Below are positions 8,329-20,200 of a stretch of 64,000 nt of DNA, one piece after another. The stretch comes from Chitinophaga sancti. Its GTDB lineage: Bacteria > Bacteroidota > Bacteroidia > Chitinophagales > Chitinophagaceae. Made by a program: the position numbers and the translations under genes. Within the stretch, counting starts at the first letter, position 1. Each line of letters starts with the position of its first letter. The DNA is taken from assembly GCF_034087045.1 (NCBI RefSeq), contig NZ_CP139247.1, positions 992,001 through 1,056,000 of the forward strand, given 5' to 3'. Below the pieces are notes generated by a model that saw only the letters and a list, made by a program, of their open reading frames with translations, ran no database searches and had not been told where the DNA came from.

Positions 8329-9252
8329 CTATACTAAATCAATATCGAAATTCACTAACTCTACAAACTGATCCAGTCTCGCTGAAATATCTTCCTGCGT
8401 AATTGTCTTCAAACGATCCGCACCAAACTTCTCCACACAGAAAGAAGCCATTGCAGAACCAACAATAATAGCAGTCTTCATATTTTCAAAAGAGATATCT
8501 TTTGTTCTTGCTAAGTGGCCAATGAAACCACCTGCAAATGTATCGCCGGCACCGGTTGGATCGTATACATCTTCCAATGGTAATGCTGGTGCAAAGAATA
8601 CATGGTTCTCATGGAACAACAGCGCACCATGCTCACCCTTCTTGATAATCAGGTAACGGGGACCCATTGTCAGGATCTTACGCGCCGCTTTAACCAATGA
8701 ATATTCACCAGACAGCTGACGAGCTTCTCCATCATTTACCAGCAGCACATCTACTTCTTTCAGTACTTTTTTCAGATCATCCAGCGCCACTTCCATCCAG
8801 AAGTTCATTGTATCCATTACGATCAACTTAGGTCTGGTCTTCATTTGCCTGATCACAGACATCTGTACCTGTGGTGTAAGGTTACCTAATATCAGGAACT
8901 CACCACCCTGGAAGCTATCTGGAATCACAGGGCTGAACTCAGCCAGTACATTCAACTCAGTGATCAGGGTATCGCGGGTATTCATATCCATATGATACTT
9001 ACCGGACCAGTAGAATGATTTCTCATCCTTCTTTACCTGAACACCTTCCAGTGCTACGCCCTTGGCCTTCAGGGATTCCAGTTCTGCTTCAGGAAAATCC
9101 CCGCCTATTACAGATACCTGGTTAATAGGTTGTACGAAATTGGATGCAGCCCATGCAATATAGGTAGCGGAACCACCTACTATTCTTCCCGACTTTCCAA
9201 ATGGGGTTTCTATATCGTCAAATGCCATAGTGCCTACAACTGTGAGCGACAT
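8329..9252 (-). CDS. PfkB-family sugar or nucleoside kinase
   Basis: A 307-residue cytoplasmic kinase of the ribokinase/PfkB family. The C-terminal signature DPTGAGDTFAGGFIGHLA (about residues 233-250) holds the catalytic aspartate and anion hole. The N-terminal GGSATYIAWAASNF segment corresponds to the substrate-binding start of the fold. The substrate cannot be told from sequence alone; ribokinase, adenosine kinase and other sugar kinases share these motifs. It lies 64 bases downstream of the MATE exporter start-to-stop on the same strand and may be co-transcribed with it, without an evident functional tie. Confidence 0.88.
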   Translation of the reverse strand: MSLTVVGTMAFDDIETPFGKSGRIVGGSATYIAWAASNFVQPINQVSVIGGDFPEAELESLKAKGVALEGVQVKKDEKSFYWSGKYHMDMNTRDTLITELNVLAEFSPVIPDSFQGGEFLILGNLTPQVQMSVIRQMKTRPKLIVMDTMNFWMEVALDDLKKVLKEVDVLLVNDGEARQLSGEYSLVKAARKILTMGPRYLIIKKGEHGALLFHENHVFFAPALPLEDVYDPTGAGDTFAGGFIGHLARTKDISFENMKTAIIVGSAMASFCVEKFGADRLKTITQEDISARLDQFVELVNFDIDLV

Positions 9253-9307
9253 GTGTTAATCGTTTTAAATGAGTTTAGTTAGATATTTTGAACACGCGCA
9301 AAGGTAA

Positions 9308-10717
9308 TTAAACTTTTACCCGCTTCCACCATCCTTTTCTGAATATGATGATTGATGCTATGGCCATCACGGATTCTGCGGCTGCTATAGCCGTGAAAAC
9401 CCCGGTAGGCCCCCAGTCCAGATATACTGACAATACCCAAGCCAGCGGCATCTGCAACATCCAGAAACCAAATATATTGATGATAGTAGGAGTGCGGGTA
9501 TCGCCGGCTCCATTAAATGCCTGCGACAATACCATGCCATAAGCATAAAAGATATAACCCAGACTTACTACCTGCAATGTCTGTGCACCATAAGCCACCA
9601 CCGCAGCTTCCTTCGTGAACAACAGGATGATGGGCTTCGCTGCCAGTATGAAGAAGAGCGATACACCACCCAAAAAGACCATATTGAAAAATGCCGCTCT
9701 CCACACAGAACGTTCTGCCCTGTCAGGCTGTCCTGCACCGAGGTTCTGACCCACCAGTGCTGCCGCCGCATTGGCCATGCCACTAGCTGGCAACAGTGTG
9801 AATATTACCACTCTGATCGCTACAGTATACCCTGCCACTGCCTCTTCCCCAAAGCGCGCAATCAGGCGTACAAGGAAGATCCAGCTGGTCGTATTAATGA
9901 GCAACTGGGCTGTGCTACCCATGGCAATCTTCAACAACCTGCCGATCAAAGGGAAATCAGGCTTTAAATGATGCGCAGATATTTTTATCAATCCTTTGCC
10001 ACCAATAAGATTATACAGTTGATACACTACGCCCACACCACGGCCTATGCAAATGGCCAGTGCTGCACCCATCAATCCCATGGCAGGTATTGGGCCCAAA
10101 CCATTGATGAATAAAGGACATAAAATGATGTTCACAATATTCGCGATCCAGAGAGAACGCATTGCCATAGCGGCATCGCCCACACCTCTGAATATACCAT
10201 TGATGAGGAACAACAATACGATCACCAGGTTGCTACCCATGATCATACGGGTATAGATATTCCCATGCTCTACCACCTCAGCAGGAGCCCCCATCAGCGT
10301 AAGCAGATCGCGGGCAAATACGACACCCAATATGCTGATCAGCACCGAAAATCCCACAGCGATATACAATGACTGCACCGCACTATGCGCTGCCGCATCC
10401 GGATCCTTTTCACCTGTGCGCCGCGCCACCACTGCCGTGGCCGCCATACTCATCCCGAACGCAATGGTGTATACCAGCGTCAATATAGATTCAGTTAATC
10501 CTACTGTTGTGATAGCATGGGTACCCAGCTTGCTCACAAAAAATATATCTACTACTGCCAATAATGATTCCATCACCATTTCCAGTATCATGGGTACCGA
10601 TAATAAAAAGATGGCCCGGTTAATACTACCGGTCGTAAACTCAGTCTCTGTGCCGGATACTGCCGATATAAATAACCGGAATATCCTGCGCAGACGATTG
10701 TCAGCTACCTGCTGCAT
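9308..10717 (-). CDS. MATE-family efflux transporter
   Basis: A multidrug and toxic compound extrusion protein of about 469 residues with twelve hydrophobic segments arranged as two related halves, acting in the inner membrane with Na+ or H+ antiport. Family features include the N-terminal NRAIFLLSVPMILEMVMES and the inter-half region around GMANAAAALVGQNLGAGQPD, the second-half counterpart of a conserved MATE motif. I place the start at the ATG complementary to 10715-10717, since the in-frame extension starts with TTG and adds only two residues. The PfkB kinase follows 55 bases downstream. The substrate is unknown. Confidence 0.92.
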   Translation of the reverse strand: MQQVADNRLRRIFRLFISAVSGTETEFTTGSINRAIFLLSVPMILEMVMESLLAVVDIFFVSKLGTHAITTVGLTESILTLVYTIAFGMSMAATAVVARRTGEKDPDAAAHSAVQSLYIAVGFSVLISILGVVFARDLLTLMGAPAEVVEHGNIYTRMIMGSNLVIVLLFLINGIFRGVGDAAMAMRSLWIANIVNIILCPLFINGLGPIPAMGLMGAALAICIGRGVGVVYQLYNLIGGKGLIKISAHHLKPDFPLIGRLLKIAMGSTAQLLINTTSWIFLVRLIARFGEEAVAGYTVAIRVVIFTLLPASGMANAAAALVGQNLGAGQPDRAERSVWRAAFFNMVFLGGVSLFFILAAKPIILLFTKEAAVVAYGAQTLQVVSLGYIFYAYGMVLSQAFNGAGDTRTPTIINIFGFWMLQMPLAWVLSVYLDWGPTGVFTAIAAAESVMAIASIIIFRKGWWKRVKV

Positions 10718-11020
10718 TGTCAAATTGTTATAGAAGTTAGCAATGAAAGTTGGTACGGCTGTACCACAAATTTGGAGGTCGAAAGAAGGATCACGGACGT
10801 ACCGGATCGGGAATTACATTTTCATAGTTCGTCGATTGAAGGTTACTAAGATAGTTTTTTTCTCTTAAAGCTGGCTGGAAGAATAAATACAAGATAATCT
10901 TATGGCATTGTAACTTTTTACCCCCTTACCCGTTTTATGAAAACTAGCGAACCCCATTTAACCTATATTTTTTATGCTAGCCCTGACATCAATATACGGG
11001 AATCATGCTTTACACTTCAT
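10718..11020. other. intergenic region between the MATE and T9SS units
   Basis: No gene is supported. It contains the presumed promoter of the MATE gene and a tiny palindrome GGTACGGCTGTACC near 10753. A 65-codon rightward frame starting at 10937 runs through the terminator and into the opposite-strand OmpA gene, so it is not called. Confidence 0.5.
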
Positions 11021-11056
11021 AAAAAAATAATGGCCGGTCTTACAACCGGCCATTAT
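11021..11056 (-). terminator. terminator of the adhesin-porP-ompA unit
   Basis: A perfect 12-bp stem (ATAATGGCCGGT at 11027-11038 and its complement at 11045-11056), followed on the minus strand by a T-run. It closes the leftward unit that starts near 26 kb. Confidence 0.9.
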
Positions 11057-11122
11057 TATGATGGTCCTCTTATCGATAGGATATGGCTCCCACCTTGTGG
11101 CGGGTTTAACCTTCTTTATAGA

Positions 11123-13132
11123 CTATTGCGATAACTGGGTTACGCGCAACACCTTGAACTCTGTTCTTCTGTTCAGCTGTCTTCCCTCCGGATTATCCTT
11201 ACCATTAGGCAGGGTATTCGGTGCAATCGGCCTGGTTTTACCATAACCTTTCGCAATCATACGGGATGATGGGATGCCTCTGCTGATCAGGTAATCAACA
11301 CAGGATTGTGCCCGGCGCTGAGATAATTTTATGTTATAATCATCCTTACCCTTACCATCTGTGTGAGCGCTCATTTCGATGATAATATTAGGATTATCCA
11401 GCATAATAGAAACTACTGTATCAAGTACAATCAGTGATTGCGGACGGAGGGTTGCTTTGTCAAAGTCGTAATAGATATCTTTCAGGATAATTGGCTTACC
11501 TATTTCATAATGTTTCAGACAGATGGTAGGGCTCTCCATGGAATCCACTTTCTCCAGCTGGTCTGTATTGACAAAGATCGCTTTGGAGAAGTAATTTTCT
11601 TTCTCCGCCATGATCTTATAATTCATTTTAGGTTCTACTTCAAAACGGTAACGGCCAGTTTCATCCAGTGTTACCTGTTGTAGTACTTTTTGCTGAATGG
11701 TATCAATCAGGGTGATCTTTGCACCAGATAATGGCAGGTTGTTATCACAATCCATGACCATACCATGTATTGACTTTGAAATCCTCTTTATGTTGAACAA
11801 TTCCAGGCAACATACGGATTCTCTGTCAGAGCTGATGTAGCCACCATTCATAGGGTGTGACCAGTCAGACGTTGCGTAATAGATATCATCTTTGGGAGAG
11901 TTCAGTGGTGCACCTAAGTTTTTAGGAACTGCCCAACTGCTGAAATCCCCCTCGCTGGAATAGAAATCCAGTCCACCCAGCCCCACACGGCCATCGGAAC
12001 TAAAGATCAGCATATGCCTGTCGCCATCATAAAATGGTGCCTGTTCTTCATCGCGGGTATTGATACCAGTACCCATGTTTCTGGCAGCACCCGGGTTACT
12101 TTTATCCAGCATGCTATACCACAGGTCATTCTTACCCATACCACCGGGTCTGTTGGAAGCAAACAACAGGTACTTCCCATCCGCAGTTACAAATGGCTGC
12201 ATAGAGCTATAGCCATCTACGTTTACGTTTGGACCTAATGCCTTTGGCTCTGACCATGTGCTGCCGCTACGGGTACTTGAATAAATAGCAGCTGCTTTTA
12301 CCCCGTTTTTATTTGTCCAGCGGGTCAGGTAAATGGTATTTCCATCAGGCGAGATCGCAGCTACACCCTGATCTATACCCTTTACTTCAGGTATGGCCAG
12401 GGGGCGGCTATTGCTGAAGGAGGCATCCTTTCCATCGGCCTGAAATAAGGTGTTGATATAAGGATTTTCTTTTTTCTTTTTTTCCAGTATTGTCGTATCA
12501 GGGCGGGAAGAAGTATACAGCAGCACATTTTTCCCCAGCAGGGCAGGAGCGTAGTTAGCACCTCCTACGTTTACATCGCCATTCAGTTTTGTAATGATGT
12601 AACCTGGTGTACGGCTGGCTTCAGAGATCGCAAATTCGCAGCTGGCAGTTTCCAGCGCTACCCGCGCACTTATCTCATCTACCTTGGTATACTTGTCCTT
12701 AAACTGTTTGAATTGTTCAATAGCTTCTGGATACTTACCATTTGCACGCAAACATACGCCATACCAGAAGCGGGCCAGTGGAAACAATTCATTGTTGTTA
12801 TAGCTCACTACCTCTTCATAATACTTCTCTGCATTCCCAAAATCGTTATACATGCGGTAAGACTCTGCCAATCTATACTTCACAGTTTCATAATCTTTGA
12901 TCTTACCTATATCTTTTCCTTTTTTGCCAGCCTGGTAGGGCAGCACTTCATTCGCATTTATCTTGAATGTACCCAGTGCTCTGTTGTAATACTGCGCAGC
13001 AGAATAATAGTCTTTGGCTTCGTAATACACATCGCCTGTCCGCTTATAATCGTAAACGTACTGTGCCTTTAGAGAGTGAACCGAAAATAAGCAGCAAACG
13101 ATGGCCAGCCAATAGTGTGCAATTTTTTTCAT
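11123..13132 (-). CDS. OmpA/PD40 outer-membrane protein, T9SS-associated
   Basis: A 669-residue envelope protein with a signal peptide (residues 1 to about 23). Tetratricopeptide-like repeats come next (about 25-170; YDYKRTGDVYYEAKDYYSAAQYY is the first), then a PD40/WD40-like beta-propeller (about 180-420) with repeats such as SPDGNTIYLTRW and FSSDGRVGLGG. A carboxypeptidase-regulatory-like domain follows (about 430-520). A C-terminal OmpA peptidoglycan-binding domain (about 540-665) shows the IIIEMSAHTDGKGKDDYN motif. This order matches PorE-type and related proteins of the type IX secretion and gliding machinery. It lies 16 bases after the PorP/SprF gene, so the pair should be co-expressed with the giant adhesin. 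A role as an anchor between outer membrane and peptidoglycan is inferred. Confidence 0.88.
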   Translation of the reverse strand: MKKIAHYWLAIVCCLFSVHSLKAQYVYDYKRTGDVYYEAKDYYSAAQYYNRALGTFKINANEVLPYQAGKKGKDIGKIKDYETVKYRLAESYRMYNDFGNAEKYYEEVVSYNNNELFPLARFWYGVCLRANGKYPEAIEQFKQFKDKYTKVDEISARVALETASCEFAISEASRTPGYIITKLNGDVNVGGANYAPALLGKNVLLYTSSRPDTTILEKKKKENPYINTLFQADGKDASFSNSRPLAIPEVKGIDQGVAAISPDGNTIYLTRWTNKNGVKAAAIYSSTRSGSTWSEPKALGPNVNVDGYSSMQPFVTADGKYLLFASNRPGGMGKNDLWYSMLDKSNPGAARNMGTGINTRDEEQAPFYDGDRHMLIFSSDGRVGLGGLDFYSSEGDFSSWAVPKNLGAPLNSPKDDIYYATSDWSHPMNGGYISSDRESVCCLELFNIKRISKSIHGMVMDCDNNLPLSGAKITLIDTIQQKVLQQVTLDETGRYRFEVEPKMNYKIMAEKENYFSKAIFVNTDQLEKVDSMESPTICLKHYEIGKPIILKDIYYDFDKATLRPQSLIVLDTVVSIMLDNPNIIIEMSAHTDGKGKDDYNIKLSQRRAQSCVDYLISRGIPSSRMIAKGYGKTRPIAPNTLPNGKDNPEGRQLNRRTEFKVLRVTQLSQ

Positions 13133-13148
13133 CCGTTATTTTTTTGTT

Positions 13149-14159
13149 TTACAACCGTGGGCATATGAAGTATTCCTCTCCATACACTTTCTTTTTGCGG
13201 CTGATGAAAGACAGGGAGATTTCGAAACTGTTGCTGCCATTTACCAGTCTTCTCAGATTGGAGGCGTTTACATCATAACTGAGGCCCAGTACAAAATTCC
13301 TGAAGTGAAATCCGGCAAATGGAATAGCAGAATCATTCCAGCGGTAGTTACCACCTATGAGAAAATCGAAGTCTTCATTTACCAGTACGGATCCATACAC
13401 ACCTGCTACTATTTCTTCGGCATTACCCTGTCGCAGGTACATACCATTTGGGGTAAGGCTAAACACATCATTTATCTTGATACGGCTACCACCATGTGCG
13501 AGGTAGCGAACCGGCAGCTTCCTGTTAGCTCCTGTCACGAAAGGATCTACCGGCTGTGTAAGATGGCCCGCAGACACTCCTACAAATGGGTTAAACTGAT
13601 GACTTGGATTACCATCAAAGAACATCGCACCAGCTGCTGCATCAAATACATTTGAGGAAGTAGTATTGATATTCTCTCCACTGACTTTGGAAGGGTCGAA
13701 TCCAATTACAGGATCGTACTGGCTACCCAACTGCCATTTAGATGGATCAATACGGCGGTTGATCATACCTGCCTGCACACCGAATACCAGCTGGCTGGTA
13801 CCAGTAGCGCCGAAACGTACGCCCCTGTAGGAGAAGCTGGCCATACCATTGAAGTAATTGTAACCGGCATCACCTGCCTTCATATTCGTCACATTGATAC
13901 CAATCCCTACATTGTTCGCAGCTGCTGCATCAAATGAGAAGCCCATAGTAGAGAAAGGTTGCCCAATATTCACCCATTGGTTACGGTAATTGGCGCTGGC
14001 TCTGTAGTCGCCGTCGATCACACCTGTCAACGCAGGGTTGAGCCACAACGGATAGGCATAGTACTGAGAAAAATGGGGGTCAACCTGTGCCCTGGATATT
14101 CCCGGCAGGAAAGCTGCAGCCGCCATTAATGCAATAGCAAGTATATTCTTATTCTTCAT
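13149..14159 (-). CDS. PorP/SprF-family T9SS membrane protein
   Basis: A 336-residue outer-membrane protein with a signal peptide ending at about residue 24 (GISRAQ). The sequence opens with VDPHFSQYYAYPLWLNPALTG, the hallmark start of the PorP/SprF family, followed by barrel-like strands. SprF is needed in Flavobacterium johnsoniae for surface export of the adhesin SprB, and SprF-like proteins commonly sit beside genes for proteins with type B sorting domains. Here it lies 69 bases downstream of a giant type B-tagged protein and 16 bases upstream of the OmpA/PD40 gene. I infer that it is the dedicated partner of that adhesin. Confidence 0.93.
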   Translation of the reverse strand: MKNKNILAIALMAAAAFLPGISRAQVDPHFSQYYAYPLWLNPALTGVIDGDYRASANYRNQWVNIGQPFSTMGFSFDAAAANNVGIGINVTNMKAGDAGYNYFNGMASFSYRGVRFGATGTSQLVFGVQAGMINRRIDPSKWQLGSQYDPVIGFDPSKVSGENINTTSSNVFDAAAGAMFFDGNPSHQFNPFVGVSAGHLTQPVDPFVTGANRKLPVRYLAHGGSRIKINDVFSLTPNGMYLRQGNAEEIVAGVYGSVLVNEDFDFLIGGNYRWNDSAIPFAGFHFRNFVLGLSYDVNASNLRRLVNGSNSFEISLSFISRKKKVYGEEYFICPRL

Positions 14160-14228
14160 CGGAAGAGGTTTATCGTTTGATATTAATAACCGGGATAGCG
14201 TCTGTCACTATCCCGGTATCTGTATTAG

Positions 14229-17200
14229 TTATCTTACAATGGTTACGGTACCTTTCTTGTTAACAATCGTACCATCCCGCAGCGTAGCTTTCAGTACATA
14301 GATGTACACGCCTACCGGCTGCTGAACTCCACTCATCGTACCATCCCATCCTCTTGCCTGGTCCCTGGTTTCGTAGATCAGCTGACCATACTGGTTGTAG
14401 TACATCATGACGATAGAGGCGACCTTATTGCCGTATACATAATGGATGTCATTGAAGCCATCTCCATTCGGTGTGAATACATTCGGAACAAAGATGCTGT
14501 TGCCTTGTGGGTTCTTCGATTCACCGGTTACGGCATTGGACAGCGCACTTGTTTCGCAGCTTTCGCTACCCAGTGCTCTTACCTGTATCGTCACTGGCTG
14601 ACCAGGAGTAAGGCCATATACTGTATGTGTAGTACCTGTGCTGCCGGAGCTTGGCGCAGTATAAGTCGTACCATTGTTCGTGGTCACTTCATAACCGGTT
14701 GCACCAGCTACAGGATCCCATGTAAATGTCACAGCATTGGTAGTCGTGAGCGCAGTGTCAACACTTACTACCGGTGCATCGAGCGGTTGCAGAACTGTTA
14801 CGGTAGCTGCCACTCTGGTACCGCTTGTACAACCACCTGAAGATGCAACTTCTACATAGTAAGTAGTGGTCGCGGTGATGGCAGGAGTGGTGAACGATAC
14901 GCCTGTTGCTACTGCAGTTCCACCTGTTGCTGTTGTATACCAGCTAAAGGTTGCACCTGTTGTAGTAGATGTCGCCGTCAGTGTTGCACCCAAACCCGGG
15001 CAGATACCTGCTTCATCGCCGGATACAACCGCATTGTTACCAGGTGTGCCGATGGATACCGTTACAGCTGTACGTGTATTGCTTGCACAACCATTTGGAT
15101 TCTGTGCTTCCACATAGTACATGGTAGTGCCAGTGATAGCAGGTGTAGTGAAGCTTGAGCCAGTGCCGACTGCAGTTCCACCTGTATTGGTTGTAAACCA
15201 TTGGTAAGTGAGACTTGCATTCGGATTCTGTACCTGTAGTATTGCAGTAGAGCTTGCGCAGGTTACGACTGCGGAATTCACTACTACTGGTGCAGCTGGT
15301 GTAGCATTCACGGTTACCTGAACCATGGTGCGGCTTACGCTTACACAACCACCGGTTGCTGCTTCCACATAATAGGTTGTATTAGCGGTGAGCTGCGGTG
15401 TGGTAAAGTTTGCACCTGTGAATACTGGTGTACCACCGGTTGCGGTTGTATACCATTTGTAAGAGTAGCCTGATACAGGACTTGTTACAGAGAGTACCAC
15501 GGTGTTGCCTGAGCATACTGTTGCACCACTTGTAGCTACTGGCGCATCGATCGTGTTCACGATTGTTACCGTTACACCTCTGCGTGCCAGGCTGCTACAT
15601 CCAGAGCTGTTCAGGGCTTCTACATAATAAGTAGTATTCGTACTGAGGGCTGCTGTTGTATAATCAGGGCCTGTAGAGAGCAGGTTACCACCAGATGGGG
15701 CATCGTACCAGCGATAAGTAAGTGATGCATCCGGATTCAGCACAGAGAGGGTAGCAGTACCACCTACGCAAGTAGTTACATTGGTAGATACCACTTCAGG
15801 CGTAGTAGCCGAATTGTCTACCACGATGCTGCCTGCTGTGCGGGTAGCGCTTACACAACTTATACCGATCAGGGTCTGTACATAGTAAGTCGTATTTGCA
15901 GTTACTGCTGTTACATTGAACACAGGACCGGTGAATACCAGGGTACCGCCAGTAGCCGCATTATACCATTGGTAAGTAGCACCTGTCTGTGGATTCAGTA
16001 CGGTCAACGTACCGTCGTTTCCAGCACATACTTTCACGCTGCCAGATACCAGGGTTGGTGCATCAGGTGAAGTACCGACTGTCACTGTCGCACTTACTCT
16101 TGCGCTGCTGCTGCCACAACCGGATGTTGTACTCACAGCTTCTACATAATAGGTAGTAGTCGCATTCAGTGTAGGTGTAGCGAACGTAGCGCCGGTGAAT
16201 ACAGGTGTACCACCTGTTGCCGTTGTATACCAGTTATAATCTATACCTGAAGTATTGGATATCACACGCAGGGTAGCTGTGGTACCAGAGCAGGTAGTGA
16301 TATTATTTGATTCCAGTACCGGAGTCGGAGCTGTATTCGATACTGTTATACTTACGCTTGCTCTTGCTGCACTGGTACAGTTATTACCATTGGTTGCTTC
16401 TACATAGAATTGTGCATCTGCATTGATAGCAGGCGTTGTGAAGCTGGTACCTGTACCCAGCGCTGTTCCACCAGTTGCTGTGCTATACCAGCGATAAGTG
16501 AATGCTGCATTTGGATTCTGTACAGAAAGCGATGCAGTATTACCCTGACATACGCTTACTGAAGCAGCGGTCACTGTTGGTGTACCAGGAGATGCGGTAG
16601 CTACCACACTCACTTTCGTACGACCACCCGTATTCACACATCCGCTTGCATTTACAGCTTCTACATAGTAGTCAGCATTCGCTGTTACATTTCTGATGGT
16701 GATAGAAGTACCTGAACCAACCAGGGTACCTGCTGTAGCAGCATCATACCATTGGTAGGTCACGCCGCTCTGAGGTGTAGATACAGACAATACTGCATCC
16801 TGACCTGTACATACATCTACGCTGGTAGCGGAAACTACCGGTGCATCAGGATTCAGCGATACATTAGCAGTTGCAGTTACTCTTGCACCGCCTGCTGTAC
16901 AACCAGATGCTGTGTTCACCGCTTCTACATAGTATACTGTGGATGTAGTGAGTGCACCTGTTGTATAAGTCGCACCAGTGAATACCGGAGTACCACCAGT
17001 AAGGGTAGTGTACCATTTATAAGTAATACCAGTTGTGCCGGATGTTACGGTAAATGTCGCCTGCTGGCCTGAACAGATATTTACATTGTTCGCCGTCAGG
17101 GTTGGTGTTGGGGCACCTGCTCCGACAGTTACAGTAGCTTTCACTCTTGTAGCGAGTGTACAGCTGCTGTTGCTGGTTTCTACATAGAAGGCAGTATCTG

Positions 17201-20200
17201 CTGTGAGTGCATTGGTTACATATGTAGTGCCGGTGAACAACAGCGTACCACCTACAGGGGCGCTATACCACTTCGTCGTGATATTAGTACCTGTCACTGT
17301 AGCGGTGAGGGTAGCAGTATTTCCAGAACAGATATTTGCGCTGGTAACTGTAGGCGTGGTGAGCGCTGGTACTACATTCACTGCTACAGATACCCTGTTT
17401 GGATTCGCACAACCATTGGATGTACGTACAGTCTGTGCATAGTAAGTAGTATTGGCAGTCAATACCGGTGTAGTGAAGGTTGGACCATCACCTACCTTAG
17501 TACCAGCAGCATTGTACCATTCTATAGATGCTTCAGCGCTGGCTGTTGCCTTGAGCGTAGCAGTTGTACCACTACAGATCGTAGTGCTTCTTACAGCAAC
17601 CACCGGTGCAGATACCTGGCGGGAAGCGTAGTATATTCGGAGGTTCACCAGTGCGGAGATCACACCACCTCTGAGTTTCACCTGTACGCGGTCGTAAGCT
17701 GCACCTGGCGCAAAGGCTACTGTGAACTTATTGCTACCGCTCAGCAATGATACATGCAGGTTGCTGCTGTTGAGCAGGAGTGCATCGTTATTTGCAGTGG
17801 AGCCATTGTAGCTGGATATTTCTATCGCACCCAGTAATGAAGCGTCCAATGCCTGTGCAGGCAGTTCAAGCACCAGCCTTACGCTATCGCCTGCGGCGGC
17901 AGCGCCAGGGAAGATGAGGGATTGCTGTACACTTCCACTACCAGCCGCCAGTGGCACTGACAGCAATGAATAGTTATCAATATCAGCATCTGTCGTATTT
18001 GCAGCATCCTGAACAGAACACAATACGCAGATAGCGGTTGTACTGTTAGTTTGTGCATTTGCAAAGTCGCACGCAGTATTTGGTGCTACTGTTACTGTAA
18101 GCGATACAGCGGTACGCTGACTACCACAGGTAGCAGAATCTGCCACAGCTTCTACATAATAAATGATGTCACTGGTCAGTGCTCCTGTAGTGAATACATT
18201 GCCTGTGAATACAGGTGTACCACCTACAGCATCTGTATACCAGTTATAAGTAACACCCATTGCTGCAGGAGATACTGTCAGCGTTGCTGTCTGGCCGGAA
18301 ATTACCTGACCATTAGCTGGTGATACATTTACAGTTGGTGCTCCTGGAATTGCATTCACTTTTACAGTAGCCGCAGTTCTGGTAGCACTTGCACAGATAC
18401 CTGCCGCCGCTTCTACATAATAAGTAGTAGTGGTATTCAGTACCGGTGTAGTGAAGGTTGCACCTTCAAATATAGCGGTGCCACCTGTTGGTGTGGTATA
18501 CCAGCGGAATACCACGCCATTGGTAGCAGCAGAAGCTACCAGTTGAACAGAGCTACCTGCACATACCTCAGCAGATCCTGGTGTTACCGTTACGGCTGCT
18601 GGTTGTGTGATGACATTTGCAGTCACCATAGTGCGGGTAGTGTTGGAACAACCTGCTGCATTGGAAGCCTCTACATAGTATACTGTAGTTGTGTTTAAAG
18701 CAGGAGTGGTAAATGAATTACCGGTAGCGATAGCCGTACCACCTGACAATGCAGTATACCAGCGATAGGTCACACCTGTTACTGGTTTCACATTGAAGGT
18801 AGCAGTGCTGCCACTGCACACGGTGATGCTCGTTGTATCCAGTGCAGGTACATCCGGAACAGGATCTACCACAGCAGTAACCGGTACTCTTACAGGATTA
18901 GGACAGGTCAGGCTTGTCTTCACTGCCTCTACATAATAAGTAGTGGTCGTGTTCAGTGCTGGTGTCTCATAGCTGGTGCCAGTGAAGATAGAGGTACCAC
19001 CTACAGCTGTAGTATACCAGCGGAAGCTTACATTGGATGGACCTGCTGCCAGAAGGGTAGCACGGTTGCCAGCACAGATAGTATCACCTGTTACAACCGG
19101 CAGACCTACCAGGCGGCTGGCGTAGTGAATGTTCACTGCGCTCAGTGCGGTGGCCAGACCAGAGTTGAGGCGTACTACGATCCTGTCAAAGAGACCTTTA
19201 GGCCTGAAGCCTACCAATGCCTGTGAATTGCCATTGAGCAGACTCACATTGATACCTGAAGCATTCAATGCTACAAAGTCATTGTTGGAAGTGGCTCCAT
19301 TATAAGAGCCTACCTGTATAGTACCTAACAAACCTACATCGGCCAGTGAGTTAGGGAAAGACAGGCTAATCTGTACGCTGTCATTCAATTCGCTCACCTG
19401 CGGGAAGATCAGGGTTTGCTGTACATAGCCACCTGTCAGACCCAGTATTACATGCAGGGTTGCGTTGCTGGCAGTACTGTTGTCTACAGACAGGGCTGGG
19501 TTTTCTACATAGCAACCTATGCAGATACCATTGGCTGTATTGGTTTCTGATGTAGCGGCATCACATGGGATGTCGTTATTGCCAGGAATCACGGTAGCGG
19601 TTACAGACACACGGGATGCGGTCTTACAACCAGCAGCATTCACTGCTTCTACCGTGTAGGTAGCTGTTGCCGTAATAGCGCCGGTATTGAATACGGCACC
19701 GGTGAAGATGGAATCGCCGGCCGCATTGTACCATTTATAAATCAGGTTAGTTCCGGTAGCATGCGCGGTGAAAGTAGCGCTCTGACCACTGCTGATGGAG
19801 GTACCCATCGGTGTTACAGTAAGTCCGGTAGGTACTGCATTCACCGTCACAGCTACTCGGGTCCTTGTTGTGCTGATACAGCCATTATTATCTGCTTCCA
19901 CATAGAAAGCAGTATCGGCTGTCAGTGCGTTAGTCGTATAATTTGGAGTAGATGCCAGCAGGGTGCCACCTGTAGGGGCAGTATACCAGCGGAAGGTAGC
20001 TCCGGATGGCGCTGTTGCCAGCAGGGTTACCTGGTCGCCTGCGCAAATATTCTTAGCAGCGGCAGTTGGCGCCACAGGTGTATTACCTACGCTCACCATC
20101 ACGGGTACCCTGGTTGGGTTTGCACAACCAAAGCGGCTGGCTTCTGCATAGTAAGTAACCGAAGCGTTGAGGGCTGCTGTAGTAAAGGTATCGCCGGTAG

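Noticed and set aside
10937..11134. A 65-codon rightward frame
   Set aside because: It runs through a strong terminator and into the 3' end of the OmpA gene on the other strand.
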